DNA from: Synechococcus sp. AG-679-D13
GTDB lineage: Bacteria; Cyanobacteriota; Cyanobacteriia; PCC-6307; Cyanobiaceae
Direction: 5' to 3'
Length of the DNA: 64,000 bases
Assembly (NCBI GenBank): GCA_003210735.1
Contig: QCUM01000005.1
Span: 1-64,000, forward strand
Part shown: positions 22,274-30,747 of the stretch, one piece after another
How positions within the stretch are numbered: position 1 is the stretch's first letter
Layout: each line of letters opens with the position of its first letter
Position numbers and translations under genes: made by a program
The notes under the pieces: generated by a model
Seen by the model: only the letters and a program-made list of their open reading frames with translations
Databases searched by the model: none
What the model was told of the DNA's origin: nothing

Positions 22274-22504
22274 CTAACCGGCCTCCGGCGCCCAACCCAT
22301 CGCCTTCTGCCACGTCGGAGCCCAGAGCTTGCACTTCTTTTTCAGGTGATCGCCCTGCTGGAGCTGCCTCTGCCTTGCATTGCAACCGAGAACCGTGTGG
22401 CAATGGCGGTCAACGCCATAGACGAAGTGCTGGCAGGTCATACACACAACACCCCCTTTCCAGCCTTGCAGGTCACCGTCGTCGACATAATCCCAATCCT
22501 CCAC
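22274..22504 (-). CDS. Small Cys/His protein, 76 aa
   Basis: ATG 22502-22504. The central CMTCQHFVYGVDRHCHTVLGC with a later CKLW gives five Cys and several His in zinc-finger-like spacing. The N-terminus is acidic (MEDWDYVDDGDLQGW) and the end is Trp-rich (WAPTWQKAMGWAPEAG). I think it is a conserved picocyanobacterial protein (recollection). Metal or nucleic-acid binding is inference. Confidence 0.65.
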   Translation of the reverse strand: MEDWDYVDDGDLQGWKGGVVCMTCQHFVYGVDRHCHTVLGCNARQRQLQQGDHLKKKCKLWAPTWQKAMGWAPEAG

Positions 22505-22737
22505 AAAGGAGCACCGCTTCAGTACGTCTGTACTACTCCAGTCAGGGTCTTGCTGGCAAGCGCCTTGGCGGCATGTCTACAAAATCAAGTCTGAGCACTC
22601 ACGGTGATGGTGTTTTGGCCAGGTGAGCGCGCAACATGACCCTGCAGGCAAAGCCAGGGATCATTGTTGGCTGCCAACATTCATCTCCAACAAAACAACA
22701 TCCCTTTGGCCTGAAAGATTACTTTCAAAGATGATTA

Positions 22738-22839
22738 TTATCTGATGAAATCTTGAATCACCGGCATATAGATTTTCAGCAGCATCACGCCAACAAATAT
22801 AAGCCAAAGGATCAAGAAATTGCGCAGCCCTGAATTCAT
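22738..22839 (-). CDS. Tiny single-span membrane protein, 33 aa
   Basis: ATG 22837-22839 to TAA 22738-22740. It is almost wholly one hydrophobic helix (FLILWLIFVGVMLLKIYM). It follows the secreted-protein gene on the same strand by 10 bases and is likely cotranscribed. Confidence 0.5.
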   Translation of the reverse strand: MNSGLRNFLILWLIFVGVMLLKIYMPVIQDFIR

Positions 22840-22849
22840 CTGAAATTCC

Positions 22850-23056
22850 TCAACCTTTTTCTGGCCAGCGGTCTAGGCAATCGCTGAAGTCGATATTCCA
22901 AAGCTCTTGCTCGATAGTCTCGTCTCCATCGAGAAAAGCTTGACAAGCCTCGTCGTCGGTGTAGTTGTCGTAAATTCCACCATCATCAAGCTGGGCTTTG
23001 GCACCGGTGGGATCGATCGCCAGACCCAGAACAATGAGCAGCCAAGAAAGGTTCAT
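22850..23056 (-). CDS. Small secreted acidic protein, about 68 aa
   Basis: The start at ATG 23054-23056 gives a signal peptide (MNLSWLLIVLGLAIDPTGAK) cleaved near AKA. The mature part is short and acidic (YDNYTDDEACQAFLDGDE) with two Cys that may pair. An in-frame ATG five codons upstream also exists. Probably periplasmic. No family recognised. Confidence 0.6.
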   Translation of the reverse strand: MNLSWLLIVLGLAIDPTGAKAQLDDGGIYDNYTDDEACQAFLDGDETIEQELWNIDFSDCLDRWPEKG

Positions 23057-23621
23057 ACGCAGAACAGCCACCAGCTGAGCGGCGATTCAATCATGAACAC
23101 TTTCAACGAAGGCAGCATTACCATTTGATACCCAGCAAAGTCCGGTCTGCTCAATTTGCTGGCCGACCTTCCCTTCTGTCCGCCCTAACAGAAAATCGTT
23201 AAATCAGGCTCGTGCTGGCGGAAATTGCGGAAGTCAAGAAATAGGCGCCCCATCGCCTCAATTCCGTTCTTTTCGAACCATGATCGTGGTCTTGGACGTT
23301 TAAACGTCCAAGTTGTGGGCTGAGCGATGCCCAACAAGAGATGCTTCGTCCGTCACCATCGCGTTGCGGACGAGCTTCTCATTGTTAAGAGAAATAGCAG
23401 CTGTGCCAATCGATACGAAAAGCCGTCATCATTTTGCTGTGGCCGAATCGCTCCGGCGATTTATCGCCGTCGGCCACTACTAAAACTGCGCAAAACAGGA
23501 ATTACAAAATTCCTCACAGGATCGTGTACTTATTTCCTGAGCTGAGAGTCGAATGTTCTCATATTGCGCTCTGGATAAACAGCCAGTTCAGTTCATCGCC
23601 TGATTCACGTCCCACCAAACC
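23057..23621. other. Gene-poor stretch with a 22-base perfect palindrome
   Basis: No convincing gene in about 560 bases. Positions 23291-23312 form a perfect 22-base palindrome centred on GTTTAAAC, flanked by ordinary sequence. Without a T-run it is not a terminator and may be an operator or cruciform site. Confidence 0.45.
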
Positions 23622-23711
23622 ATGGACTACAAATCGTTTTGCCTGACGCTTCTCGTGATCCTGGCGGCGATCAACACAGTGATTAATCTCCGAACACATC
23701 GGAAACGCTGA
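23622..23711 (+). CDS. Tiny single-span membrane protein, 29 aa
   Basis: ATG 23622 to TGA 23709-23711. MDYKSFCLTLLVILAAINTV is one hydrophobic helix with a basic end (LRTHRKR), converging on the 101-residue gene. It is one of several such miniature proteins in this region. Confidence 0.35.
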   Translation: MDYKSFCLTLLVILAAINTVINLRTHRKR

Positions 23712-23715
23712 AAGC

Positions 23716-24021
23716 TCATTCCAGCCGATCAGAGTCGTAAAAGCGCGATTGAAGGATCTCACGAATAACGGTCAAATGAGGCTTTTCAGCAGCGATTGAC
23801 TCTCTCATCTCTTTAGGCAACCTCGCTTCCAATCGTTCCTGTTTGGCAAGCTCCTGGGTGAGTCGCTGCACAAATGGTTCAAATGCAGAGAAGTAAGGGT
23901 CAGCCAGTTCAGGAGCCAGTCCAACCACTTCGAGAGCCTGTTTGAAGTGGAAGTAAGTGTTGGTCCAATGGATCAGATCATCCAGGGTGTTGAGCCCAAG
24001 CTCATTGTCAGGCAGATTCAC
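23716..24021 (-). CDS. Hypothetical protein, 101 aa
   Basis: GTG 24019-24021 overlaps the previous stop (GTGA). The product is soluble and helical (TLDDLIHWTNTYFHFKQALE, FVQRLTQELAKQERLEARL), likely with a coiled coil. It is probably made together with the 136-residue protein encoded just upstream. No family recognised. Confidence 0.6.
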   Translation of the reverse strand: MNLPDNELGLNTLDDLIHWTNTYFHFKQALEVVGLAPELADPYFSAFEPFVQRLTQELAKQERLEARLPKEMRESIAAEKPHLTVIREILQSRFYDSDRLE

Positions 24022-24428
24022 AAATAGTCTTCAGGCAGAAAGATTCTCTTGAATACAGCCGCCTGCCCACCATCAGGATGGCCAAAGATCAAACCTGCAT
24101 CCGATGAAAGCTCGGCATGGGTGTCTGCAGACGATGCATCCAGAGCGTTAAATGCGGTGATGGCCCCGAAGGTCTCCGCTTCAAGGATCTCACCTCTCCC
24201 CAGCGACCGATAGGGTTTCTTGATCCGAGCGCGACCGACCAGTTTGTCGTTGGCCGTGAACAAGCCATCGCCATCCACATCCACGTAGATCTTGAGACGG
24301 TCCTTTTTGGTGTGGCGAACAAATCCAGGACGCCCATCGTCAAGATCCCAGGTGTAATGGTGCTTTCTTTCACCACGCTTGCGGCGACTCTTCAAAGCCT
24401 CCTCTGAAACTGGATTCCACGTACACAT
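24018..24428 (-). CDS. Hypothetical protein with calcium-loop-like motif, 136 aa
   Basis: ATG 24426-24428. The N-terminus is basic (KSRRKRGERKHHYTWDLDD). The middle contains DVDGDGLFTANDKLVG, a DxDxDG loop like those in EF-hand, dockerin and RTX-type proteins. The C-terminal half (ETFGAITAFNALDASSADTH, PDGGQAAVFKRIFLP) resembles segments beside RTX adhesins and proteases. It is first of a two-gene operon. A calcium-binding role is inference. Confidence 0.55.
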   Translation of the reverse strand: MCTWNPVSEEALKSRRKRGERKHHYTWDLDDGRPGFVRHTKKDRLKIYVDVDGDGLFTANDKLVGRARIKKPYRSLGRGEILEAETFGAITAFNALDASSADTHAELSSDAGLIFGHPDGGQAAVFKRIFLPEDYL

Positions 24429-24633
24429 GGGATTTAAATTTTCAGAACGATCACGGCGTTTCTGGAGGTTAATTGTCGTTCCCTGTCAGGGAATTGCTCA
24501 CTCCTCCAGATCTGTTGTTGACCACAGGCTGACCAGTGGCATTGATCCTGTTCCGCCCCCATGCAGTGCATGGACCTCTCCCCCGCCAGAACGTCGCACC
24601 ATGCGACACTTAAGAAAGCCTTAAGGTTCTGGC

Positions 24634-24885
24634 ATGGGGCGGTTCAGCATCTCGCTCACTCAGCAGCAGATCAGGCATGGCTATTCGCTGTTGAAGCTGA
24701 TGGAACATCTCGACCGTGAGCTGAACCTGCTGAATCAGCAACGGATCTCGGCCGGTCCATCAAGTCAGGAAGGGCGAAGGCTGGGCCGGATCAGATTCAG
24801 CCACCTTCGCAAGATTCAAGATTGCATAGCTGAGCTCGACACCAGCGGATTCAACACCTGGCTGCTCGAGCGACAAATGGCCTGA
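24634..24885 (+). CDS. Small hypothetical protein, 83 aa
   Basis: ATG 24634. Helical throughout (QQQIRHGYSLLKLMEHLDRE, LGRIRFSHLRKIQDCIAELD). It marks the change to GC-rich, core-type sequence and precedes the deacetylase-family gene by 66 bases on the same strand. Confidence 0.6.
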   Translation: MGRFSISLTQQQIRHGYSLLKLMEHLDRELNLLNQQRISAGPSSQEGRRLGRIRFSHLRKIQDCIAELDTSGFNTWLLERQMA

Positions 24886-24951
24886 CGTCCATCAACAGCG
24901 GCCCGCCGAGCTGGCTGAAATGGTGCAGTTCAGGCCGTTGAAGAAGGCGCT

Positions 24952-25866
24952 GTGTCCGTTCCCATCGTTTATCACGAGCGCTACTCAGCTCCGCTGCCCT
25001 CGACCCATCGCTTTCCGATGGAAAAGTTCAGGCTGTTGCGCAGCCTGTTGTTGGAGGAGGAGGTCATCCAACCCCAGCAGATCTTCAGCCCGCTGAGCAT
25101 TACCCGGCAAGACCTGGAACGCATTCACAAACGCAGTTATCACGAAGCGTTCAGTCGTGACCAGCTGACCCGCCCGGAACAACGGCGGATCGGTCTACCG
25201 GCAACGCGTCCTCTGGTGCAACGCACCTGGCTGGCAGTGGGGGGAACACTGCTGACCGCCCGAATGGCTTTACGACATGGCGTCGCCTGCCACCTGGCCG
25301 GAGGAACCCACCATGCCCATCCCGGCTTCGGCAGCGGTTTCTGCATCTTCAACGATGTGGCGATCACCGCCAAAGTTCTGCTGGATCACGGTGAGTTGGA
25401 ACGCATCCTGGTGGTGGACCTCGATGTGCATCAAGGCGACGGAACAGCGGCCTGTTTTCAAAACGATTCCAGAGTCACGACCCTGTCGGTGCATGCCGCC
25501 AGCAATTTTCCATTGCGCAAGGTCAATGGCGATGTCGACATCGCCCTGCCGGACGCCACCGGAGATGATGCCTATGTGGAGGCCATTGGCGATCGCGTAC
25601 CGCAATTGCTCGATCAACACCAACCGGATTTAGTGCTGTTCAACGCTGGGGTCGACCCCCACAGCAACGACCGACTCGGACGGCTCGACCTATCAGATGC
25701 GGGTCTGCTCCAGCGGGATCAGCTGGTGCTGGACGCCGCACTACGCCGAAACATTCCCATCGCCACGGTGATCGGGGGTGGATACGACACCATGAAACCA
25801 CTGGTCAGACGACATTCGATCGTTGTGAGAGCGGCCGTTGAGCAAGCTCGTCTGCATGGCCTCTAG
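24952..25866 (+). CDS. Histone-deacetylase/AcuC-type zinc amidohydrolase, 304 aa
   Basis: All class signatures are present: GGTHHAHPGFGSGFC (active-site His pair), DLDVHQGDG (zinc Asp/His), AGVDPHSND (second metal Asp) and GGGYD near the C-terminus. These enzymes hydrolyse acetyl-lysine, acetylpolyamines or related amides. The substrate cannot be read here. GTG 24952 start; the length is typical. A flavin-oxidase-like gene follows 40 bases downstream. Confidence 0.9.
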   Translation: MSVPIVYHERYSAPLPSTHRFPMEKFRLLRSLLLEEEVIQPQQIFSPLSITRQDLERIHKRSYHEAFSRDQLTRPEQRRIGLPATRPLVQRTWLAVGGTLLTARMALRHGVACHLAGGTHHAHPGFGSGFCIFNDVAITAKVLLDHGELERILVVDLDVHQGDGTAACFQNDSRVTTLSVHAASNFPLRKVNGDVDIALPDATGDDAYVEAIGDRVPQLLDQHQPDLVLFNAGVDPHSNDRLGRLDLSDAGLLQRDQLVLDAALRRNIPIATVIGGGYDTMKPLVRRHSIVVRAAVEQARLHGL

Positions 25867-25905
25867 CCAGCAAGACAACGTCGAGCCCGAGCCCTGTTGA
25901 ACGCC

Positions 25906-26490
25906 ATGACTGAACGATCGAACCAGGCTTCCAGCATCACCACGTCGCTGCCGCCATGGCGGGCTCTGCTCAAAGGTGCCCGCGCACGGGAGGGACGGCA
26001 ACCATCGGCCCGTTGGCTTCAGCTAGCCACCATGGGGCTCGATGGCACGCCGCGGGTCCGCACCCTGGTGTTCCGCGGTTGGCATGGAGGCGACCTGCTG
26101 GAGCTTTACACCGACACACGAAGCGCCAAATTCGAGGAGCTGCTGCAGCAACCCCAGGTAGAGCTGTGCTGGCTGCTGCCAAAGGCAAAACAGCAATACC
26201 GGTTGCGGGGAACCTGGATGCGTCAGGCACAGATCAGCAACGCTCAGAGCTGGCAAAGCCTTTCTCCACAAGGGCGCGCCCTCTGGGGCTGGCCCGCGCC
26301 AGGCCAGCCACTGGAGCGGGAGGCCGACTTCCCTGAGGAGCTGGACGACACCGTGGCAATACCAGAGAACTTTTTGGTTCTGCAGCTCCAGATCCACCGC
26401 GCCGAACTCCTCGACCTCACCCGTCATCCCCATCAGCGGATTCTCTGGTGCCGGGATGATGCCTGGCGTGAACAACAGCTCAATCCCTGA
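25906..26490 (+). CDS. Pyridoxamine-5'-phosphate-oxidase-fold flavoprotein, about 194 aa
   Basis: RWLQLATMGLDGTPRVRTLVFRG is the FMN-binding split-barrel entry strand. LYTDTRSAKFEELLQQPQVE and YRLRGTWMRQAQ follow as in the Alr4036/PNPOx-like group. It lacks the usual C-terminal PNPOx dimerisation signature, so vitamin B6 oxidase activity is uncertain. ATG 25906 is preferred over a TTG three codons upstream. Confidence 0.8.
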   Translation: MTERSNQASSITTSLPPWRALLKGARAREGRQPSARWLQLATMGLDGTPRVRTLVFRGWHGGDLLELYTDTRSAKFEELLQQPQVELCWLLPKAKQQYRLRGTWMRQAQISNAQSWQSLSPQGRALWGWPAPGQPLEREADFPEELDDTVAIPENFLVLQLQIHRAELLDLTRHPHQRILWCRDDAWREQQLNP

Positions 26491-26832
26491 TCACCACCAG
26501 CGTTCCACCCGTCCAACCGAGGGCTGACCAGGATTGGACGGCACCGTGACCACCGAAAGCCGTTGCTGCTCCCGCTGGTAATCAAAACGGCAGAAACCCG
26601 CGCCCGTCCCGGAACATGCCGACAGACTCGGCAAGGCAACAGCCGACCAACGCCTTTCCCGTGGTGATGGCTCCTGAGCCGGTGCCGCAGTCCATCCCGC
26701 CGCCACCAAGGTGCGATGGGCTTCCAGGATCGACTGACGTTGACTGAGAAGCGCCTCAGGATCGGCCGCCGCTGAAGCACCCGACGTCCAAACGACCAGT
26801 GTCAGCGATAACAGTCCCACCAGCCGTCTCAT
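26491..26832 (-). CDS. Secreted hypothetical protein, about 113 aa
   Basis: ATG 26830-26832 gives the signal peptide MRRLVGLLSLTLVVWTSGAS cleaved near ASA-AAD. The mature part is about 90 residues with a helical QRQSILEAHRTLVAAGW and two Cys (LSACSGTGAGFCRF). It ends directly against the flavoprotein gene in convergent orientation. No family recognised. Confidence 0.65.
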   Translation of the reverse strand: MRRLVGLLSLTLVVWTSGASAAADPEALLSQRQSILEAHRTLVAAGWTAAPAQEPSPRERRWSAVALPSLSACSGTGAGFCRFDYQREQQRLSVVTVPSNPGQPSVGRVERWW

Positions 26833-26928
26833 AACGCGCTGCACCTTCCTTTGCCATAGCCAAATCAACGCAATCTGACCACAACAAACGGATCAAGCGA
26901 ACGGATCAAGCGAGGGGGCGAATCTGTC

Positions 26929-27582
26929 TCAACTCGCCTTGTCCTGCTCCGGCAGCGTCTGAAGCAGGTCCTCCGAATAGCGAATGGTCAGTCCGGCCTG
27001 CCCATCCCAGGCCACGGCGTAACTCCAGTGCCCGGAACGAAGCGTTCCATCGGCGAGGCGCACGGCGGCGACCCATTGCAATGGCTCGTCAGAAACAGAG
27101 CCAAAACGGGTGCCCATGCTGTTGGCAACGCGATCGCTTGAGGCGAACAACGGCTGAGATCGGGGCATCGCGCTGAGGGCCGCCAGCTCCGGATCCAGGT
27201 CATCTCCCCGCGTTGCTGAACCGTGAGCTGGGGCCACTGCGTCGGTTCGTTCAGCGTCCTCTGAGTGAGGGTCGGAATCCTGGTTCAGCAGTGTTATTCC
27301 AGCCGGCAGCCACCGCGGGTCTGGCAACGCCCCCTGGAGCAGATGTCCAATGGCACGGCCCCGGCCAATGCCATACAGCGAGCAATAGGCATCCAAACGC
27401 TCCAGCACATCCGGCTTGAGCCAAACCTGCACAGGTCGAGCCGGAGGCTCTCCGGACGACACAAAGCGACCGCTGGCATCGCGACGTTGCGGCTTGGGGG
27501 CTGATTCCGTCAAAACAATCGGAATCGATTCGTGCAGTCGAACGGTATCGGATTCATGCCCTTCTGGTTTGTGATCATCCAC
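26929..27582 (-). CDS. Hypothetical protein with ribbon-helix-helix-like segment, 217 aa
   Basis: After a disordered, charged N-terminus comes PVQVWLKPDVLERLDAYCSL plus YGIGRGRAIGHLLQG, which fits a ribbon-helix-helix DNA-binding unit. The remainder is low-complexity, with a beta-rich C-terminus (WVAAVRLADGTLRSGHW). It overlaps the membrane-protein gene upstream by 8 bases, so the two are probably coupled. A regulatory role is inference. Confidence 0.65.
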   Translation of the reverse strand: MDDHKPEGHESDTVRLHESIPIVLTESAPKPQRRDASGRFVSSGEPPARPVQVWLKPDVLERLDAYCSLYGIGRGRAIGHLLQGALPDPRWLPAGITLLNQDSDPHSEDAERTDAVAPAHGSATRGDDLDPELAALSAMPRSQPLFASSDRVANSMGTRFGSVSDEPLQWVAAVRLADGTLRSGHWSYAVAWDGQAGLTIRYSEDLLQTLPEQDKAS

Positions 27583-28600
27583 CCAGGATCTGCACCAGCG
27601 GCTGAATGCTCACAGCGATCACCAGGCTCACGACAACTCCGATGAAAGCCTTCCAGAGATCGCTGCCAATGATCCTGACGATCCCTCCGCTGTCCTGGTT
27701 GGTGAAGGTCTCCTCGAACTCCTGCTCCTTGATCCTCAGAGCGATCTCACGACCACCGATCAACCCCAGGAACACCCATGTTGTGCTCAATGGGAAGGTT
27801 GAAAGGAAGGCTTTGTAGAGAAGGCAGAGACCGAAGAAAAAGTCGATCACCGTGGCCGAACGGAGATCAGAGGTGTTGGTCTTGGAGCGCAGAACCGCTT
27901 GAATTGGACCACCTCCACTGGCCACGAGCACGCACAGCCCCACGCAGAGCACCAGGGTGCAGATCGCCATCGGGAAGAGCTCAAGACGGCGCGGCAGGAA
28001 CACAAAAATATTGGCCAGGTCCTGCACCAACCACATACTCCACAGGAAGCCGGTGGAACACCACTGCAAGACGTACCAGATCCTGTTGAAGTCCCTGGCG
28101 TCCTGCGCGCGACGGAACACCGAACGCTCCAGCAGCCATAAGCCGAGGCCGTAGGCCGTCAGGCCAACGCAGAACGCGAGAACGTAACCGGCAAGGGAGC
28201 TTGTGAGCAGCGTGCCGATGTTGGAGGGCTGAAACGACGACAACACCAGGAAGGAGGTGCTGACCGGTGCGCCCCACTGGGTCAACGCCAACACCGCAAT
28301 CGGTGGGAGCACATAGACCCAGGAAAACGACTCTGGTAACGGGAATTCCTTACCGGGAACGCTGAGGCGACCCCAAGCCGGATCACCGTCTTTGAGGAAC
28401 CAACCCAGCATCAGCACAACGATGGTGACTGTGCAGATGAAGATCATCTGCACCACCTTCGGGGTGCGTCTCCTGTTGGAGGAGATGTAGGTGCCGAGGG
28501 TTTGCAGCGAGTCGTTGGCGACGACCGAATAAGCCGCCAAAAGGAAGCCAACGATCATCCAGATGTTCACATCCACGAATCCGAATCCGGTGAAAGCCAT
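27575..28600 (-). CDS. PiT-like integral membrane protein, 341 aa
   Basis: About nine hydrophobic segments span the protein. ANDSLQTLGTYIS near the N-terminus, GAPVSTSFLVLSS in the middle and FPLSTTWVFLGLIGG near the C-terminus recall the repeated GANDVAN and PISTTH signatures of inorganic-phosphate transporters of the PiT family. The first Asn-Asp is kept but the second is altered, so transport of phosphate is not assured. It leads the operon with the 217-residue protein. Confidence 0.65.
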   Translation of the reverse strand: MAFTGFGFVDVNIWMIVGFLLAAYSVVANDSLQTLGTYISSNRRRTPKVVQMIFICTVTIVVLMLGWFLKDGDPAWGRLSVPGKEFPLPESFSWVYVLPPIAVLALTQWGAPVSTSFLVLSSFQPSNIGTLLTSSLAGYVLAFCVGLTAYGLGLWLLERSVFRRAQDARDFNRIWYVLQWCSTGFLWSMWLVQDLANIFVFLPRRLELFPMAICTLVLCVGLCVLVASGGGPIQAVLRSKTNTSDLRSATVIDFFFGLCLLYKAFLSTFPLSTTWVFLGLIGGREIALRIKEQEFEETFTNQDSGGIVRIIGSDLWKAFIGVVVSLVIAVSIQPLVQILGG

Positions 28601-28682
28601 GGCATGAACCGTTTCTAGAGGTCCCTCCGAAAAAGGTCAGTGCCGCGCAGCACCTGGAGATGTTTCGCGGCGCATTCACCCA

Positions 28683-29189
28683 TCAGTTCAACACCGAAAG
28701 TTCTCTAATCCCTGCCTGACGAACCCAGGCCGCCAACGCATCGATGTCCGCGCGGTCTGGGATGCAAATGCACCCGGTCCCCGGATAACAGCGGTGAACC
28801 CCCAGGGCGCTGCGGGTGGTGTCGAAACGGGGTTGAAGATCGAACCAGAGATCCTGCCCCCAGGGTTCGGGAGTGCCAAGCCGATAGGGGCCGGCCGGAA
28901 GCGGGGCCGCATTGCCAGGACTCCAGCGCCGGTCTGCGCGTTGCTGACGTGCAATTCCACTGGCCGCACGCCAGCTGGCCAGGCGTTGGTCGCCTCGATG
29001 CAACTCCACTCTCCAGATGCTGTTGCCATCCGGGAACAGATCCTCGGTCCGCCGGGTGGTCAGGCGCAGCTCACCCGGTTGAAGCAAGGCGGCCGTCGGG
29101 CCCGCCTGACCAGGCAGTTCAGCAGCAACCGCAGGCAAACCCAGAAGCCCACTGACCACCAGAGTGACGAGTTTCACTGCGGAGAGCAT
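28683..29189 (-). CDS. L,D-transpeptidase-like secreted protein, 168 aa
   Basis: A signal peptide (KLVTLVVSGLLGLPAVAA) precedes a beta-rich domain. LPAGPYRLGTPEPWG, WFDLQPRFDTTRSALGVHRC and YPGTGCICIP resemble the YkuD active site (His, then Gly-Cys-Ile with the nucleophile Cys), though the classic SHGCxR is degenerate. It probably acts on cell-wall peptides or is a catalytically altered relative. The first ATG overlaps the opposite gene's start (CATG). An internal GTG four codons in is an alternative. Confidence 0.65.
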   Translation of the reverse strand: MLSAVKLVTLVVSGLLGLPAVAAELPGQAGPTAALLQPGELRLTTRRTEDLFPDGNSIWRVELHRGDQRLASWRAASGIARQQRADRRWSPGNAAPLPAGPYRLGTPEPWGQDLWFDLQPRFDTTRSALGVHRCYPGTGCICIPDRADIDALAAWVRQAGIRELSVLN

Positions 29190-29508
29190 GTCGACCAGCG
29201 CGAGCGATTACTCCACTCTGGCGCTGGCAGAGTCCATCAGCAGCAGCTCTTTTCTGATGCAAGCCGAAGACCCTCTCCAGCAAGCCCGCGCCATCGCCCA
29301 ATCCATTGAGAAACTGGCAGACCAGCTCAGACCTGAGGTCATCCGCGCGGCGAGGGCTGATGCGGACGGTCGTCGCGACCTCGACCGAATCGAATATGCC
29401 CTGGGCACCATCGGGAAGGCTTTGATCCTGACCGACTACAGCATTAACGAGGAAAAAGACATCGACAAACTCAAGGCCTTTCGCGAATCGCAGAAAGGGA
29501 TGGGTTGA
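29188..29508 (+). CDS. Hypothetical protein, about 106 aa, phycobilisome-linker-like composition
   Basis: ATG 29188 (MSTSASDYSTLALAESISS) follows a GGAGAG ribosome site. The helical product contains QQARAIAQSIEKLADQLRPE, AARADADGRRDLDRIEYALG and ALILTDYSINEEKDID. This looks like a globin-type helical protein, loosely recalling phycobiliprotein segments, but has no bilin Cys. A frame 8 codons longer is open but less likely. It is divergent from the transpeptidase-like gene. Confidence 0.65.
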   Translation: MSTSASDYSTLALAESISSSSFLMQAEDPLQQARAIAQSIEKLADQLRPEVIRAARADADGRRDLDRIEYALGTIGKALILTDYSINEEKDIDKLKAFRESQKGMG

Positions 29509-29509
29509 G

Positions 29510-29764
29510 TCAGAACGCAGACTCCTCTGTACAAGCTGAATCTGAACTTGATTCATCCTCCGGGATGGATTGCCAACCACTGGTCCAACGGTTGCGATCG
29601 TTCAGTTCGCTCCAGGGAATCCTCTCCCGGTGGGATGGATTCAGCACAGCGGCCAGTTCCACCCAGCGCTGATCACCTCGCCCGCCCTGGGTGACCAGTT
29701 CAAAATGGCGATAGCCAGAAACGGGGGATCGACTGGTCCAGGCACGCGCGGGACGCCAGACCAT
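29510..29764 (-). CDS. TIGR02450-type Trp-rich protein, 84 aa
   Basis: RAWTSRSPVSGYRHFELV and VELAAVLNPSHRERIPWSEL, NRWTSGW reproduce the order SKWTA, EKHF, EAVL, PWREL, RWxxGW of the small Trp-rich TIGR02450 family, of unknown function. ATG 29762-29764 abuts the stop of the DUF3764 gene, so the two are an operon. Confidence 0.7.
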   Translation of the reverse strand: MVWRPARAWTSRSPVSGYRHFELVTQGGRGDQRWVELAAVLNPSHRERIPWSELNDRNRWTSGWQSIPEDESSSDSACTEESAF

Positions 29765-30030
29765 CAGCCGGCCAAGAACACCTGACTCACGGTGCTCTCG
29801 AGCACATGGCCGGAGGCAACGATCATGTCGGTGTTGTCAGCGATGAATTGCTCCATCACACCCGGTGCTGCCTGCATCACAGCGCACACCTTGGTGGGGT
29901 CCTCTTTGCTGACACCCCGGTAAATCGAGGTGATTCCAGCGATCTTCTGAAGAGGCAGAGAGGAGTCGTAAGTGGCAACCCACTCAGCAAAAGACTTGTT
30001 GATGGTGAAGGTGAGCACGTGGGTTTCCAT
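29764..30030 (-). CDS. DUF3764 family protein, 88 aa
   Basis: METHVLTFTINKSFAEWVA, KIAGITSIYRGVSKEDPTKV and MEQFIADNTDMIVASGHVL are typical of this ferredoxin-like-fold cyanobacterial family. ATG 30028-30030 is preferred over an in-frame one three codons upstream. It is cotranscribed with the Trp-rich protein and divergent from the Fur-family gene, with about 150 bases between. Confidence 0.75.
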   Translation of the reverse strand: METHVLTFTINKSFAEWVATYDSSLPLQKIAGITSIYRGVSKEDPTKVCAVMQAAPGVMEQFIADNTDMIVASGHVLESTVSQVFLAG

Positions 30031-30178
30031 CGGTCTCAAGACACATTGCGGCGGACCGTATCACTGTTCTCTGATGGCTTATCGGTCATCGGGAGTCTCC
30101 AACCATGGAAATCCAGGCCAAAGCTATGGCATTAATCTCATTAGCAGGTACTGTTGAGAAGAGCTGATCCCATCCCCC

Positions 30179-30643
30179 TTGGCGTTGTCCTCAGCTGCCG
30201 CCGCCGTCGATCCCTCGCTTCAGCAGGGGCTCCACCAGGACGGACGCCGGATGACTCCGCAACGCCAGCGCGTTCTTGATCTGTTCAGGGAACGCGGATC
30301 GGGGTGTCACCTCAGCGCGGAAGAGGTGCACCAACAGCTTTCTCAGCAAAAGCTCAAGGTTTCCCTGGCCACGGTGTACCGAACCCTGCGGCTGCTGGCA
30401 GACATGGGCTTCCTGCAGGAGCTGGAGCTGACTGAAAGCGGCCGTCGCTTTGAACTGGCCGTGGCCGATCACCGCGACCATCACCACATTGTTTGCGTGC
30501 GTTGCGGCCGCACTGAGGAGTTTGAAAGTGAGCCTGTGCTGCAGGCCGGGGCTGAAGCCTCCCAGCGGTTCGGATTCGAACTGCTCGAATCAAGCCTCAA
30601 TGTGCGGGGTATCTGCTCGACCTGTCAGGCCTCCCGTTCGTAG
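30179..30643 (+). CDS. Fur-family metal-dependent repressor, 154 aa
   Basis: The winged helix (RMTPQRQRVLDLFRERG, HLSAEEVHQQL, VSLATVYRTLRLLADMGFL) contains the conserved Fur recognition helix. HRDHHHIVCVRCGRTEEFES gives the His cluster and first CxxC. GICSTCQASRS gives the second. Both zinc Cys pairs are present. Which metal (iron, zinc or peroxide sensing) cannot be decided; marine Synechococcus carry several paralogues. TTG 30179 start is tentative. It is divergent from the DUF3764 gene. Confidence 0.9.
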   Translation: MALSSAAAAVDPSLQQGLHQDGRRMTPQRQRVLDLFRERGSGCHLSAEEVHQQLSQQKLKVSLATVYRTLRLLADMGFLQELELTESGRRFELAVADHRDHHHIVCVRCGRTEEFESEPVLQAGAEASQRFGFELLESSLNVRGICSTCQASRS

Positions 30644-30747
30644 AGGTCATCCAGCATCAGTCCAATCAACTCCTTCGCCACCAACTGCTTCTCCCGCCGC
30701 AGTGTTGAGAGCAGATTCTGCATCTGCCAGTGATGCAGAAGAGACAT
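30625..30747 (-). CDS. Small hypothetical protein, 40 aa
   Basis: ATG 30745-30747. MSLLHHWQMQNLLSTLRREK followed by QLVAKELIGLMLDDLYERE forms one amphipathic helix. It overlaps the 3' end of the Fur-family gene by 19 bases in convergent orientation. Composition is protein-like but the short length limits certainty. Confidence 0.45.
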   Translation of the reverse strand: MSLLHHWQMQNLLSTLRREKQLVAKELIGLMLDDLYEREA

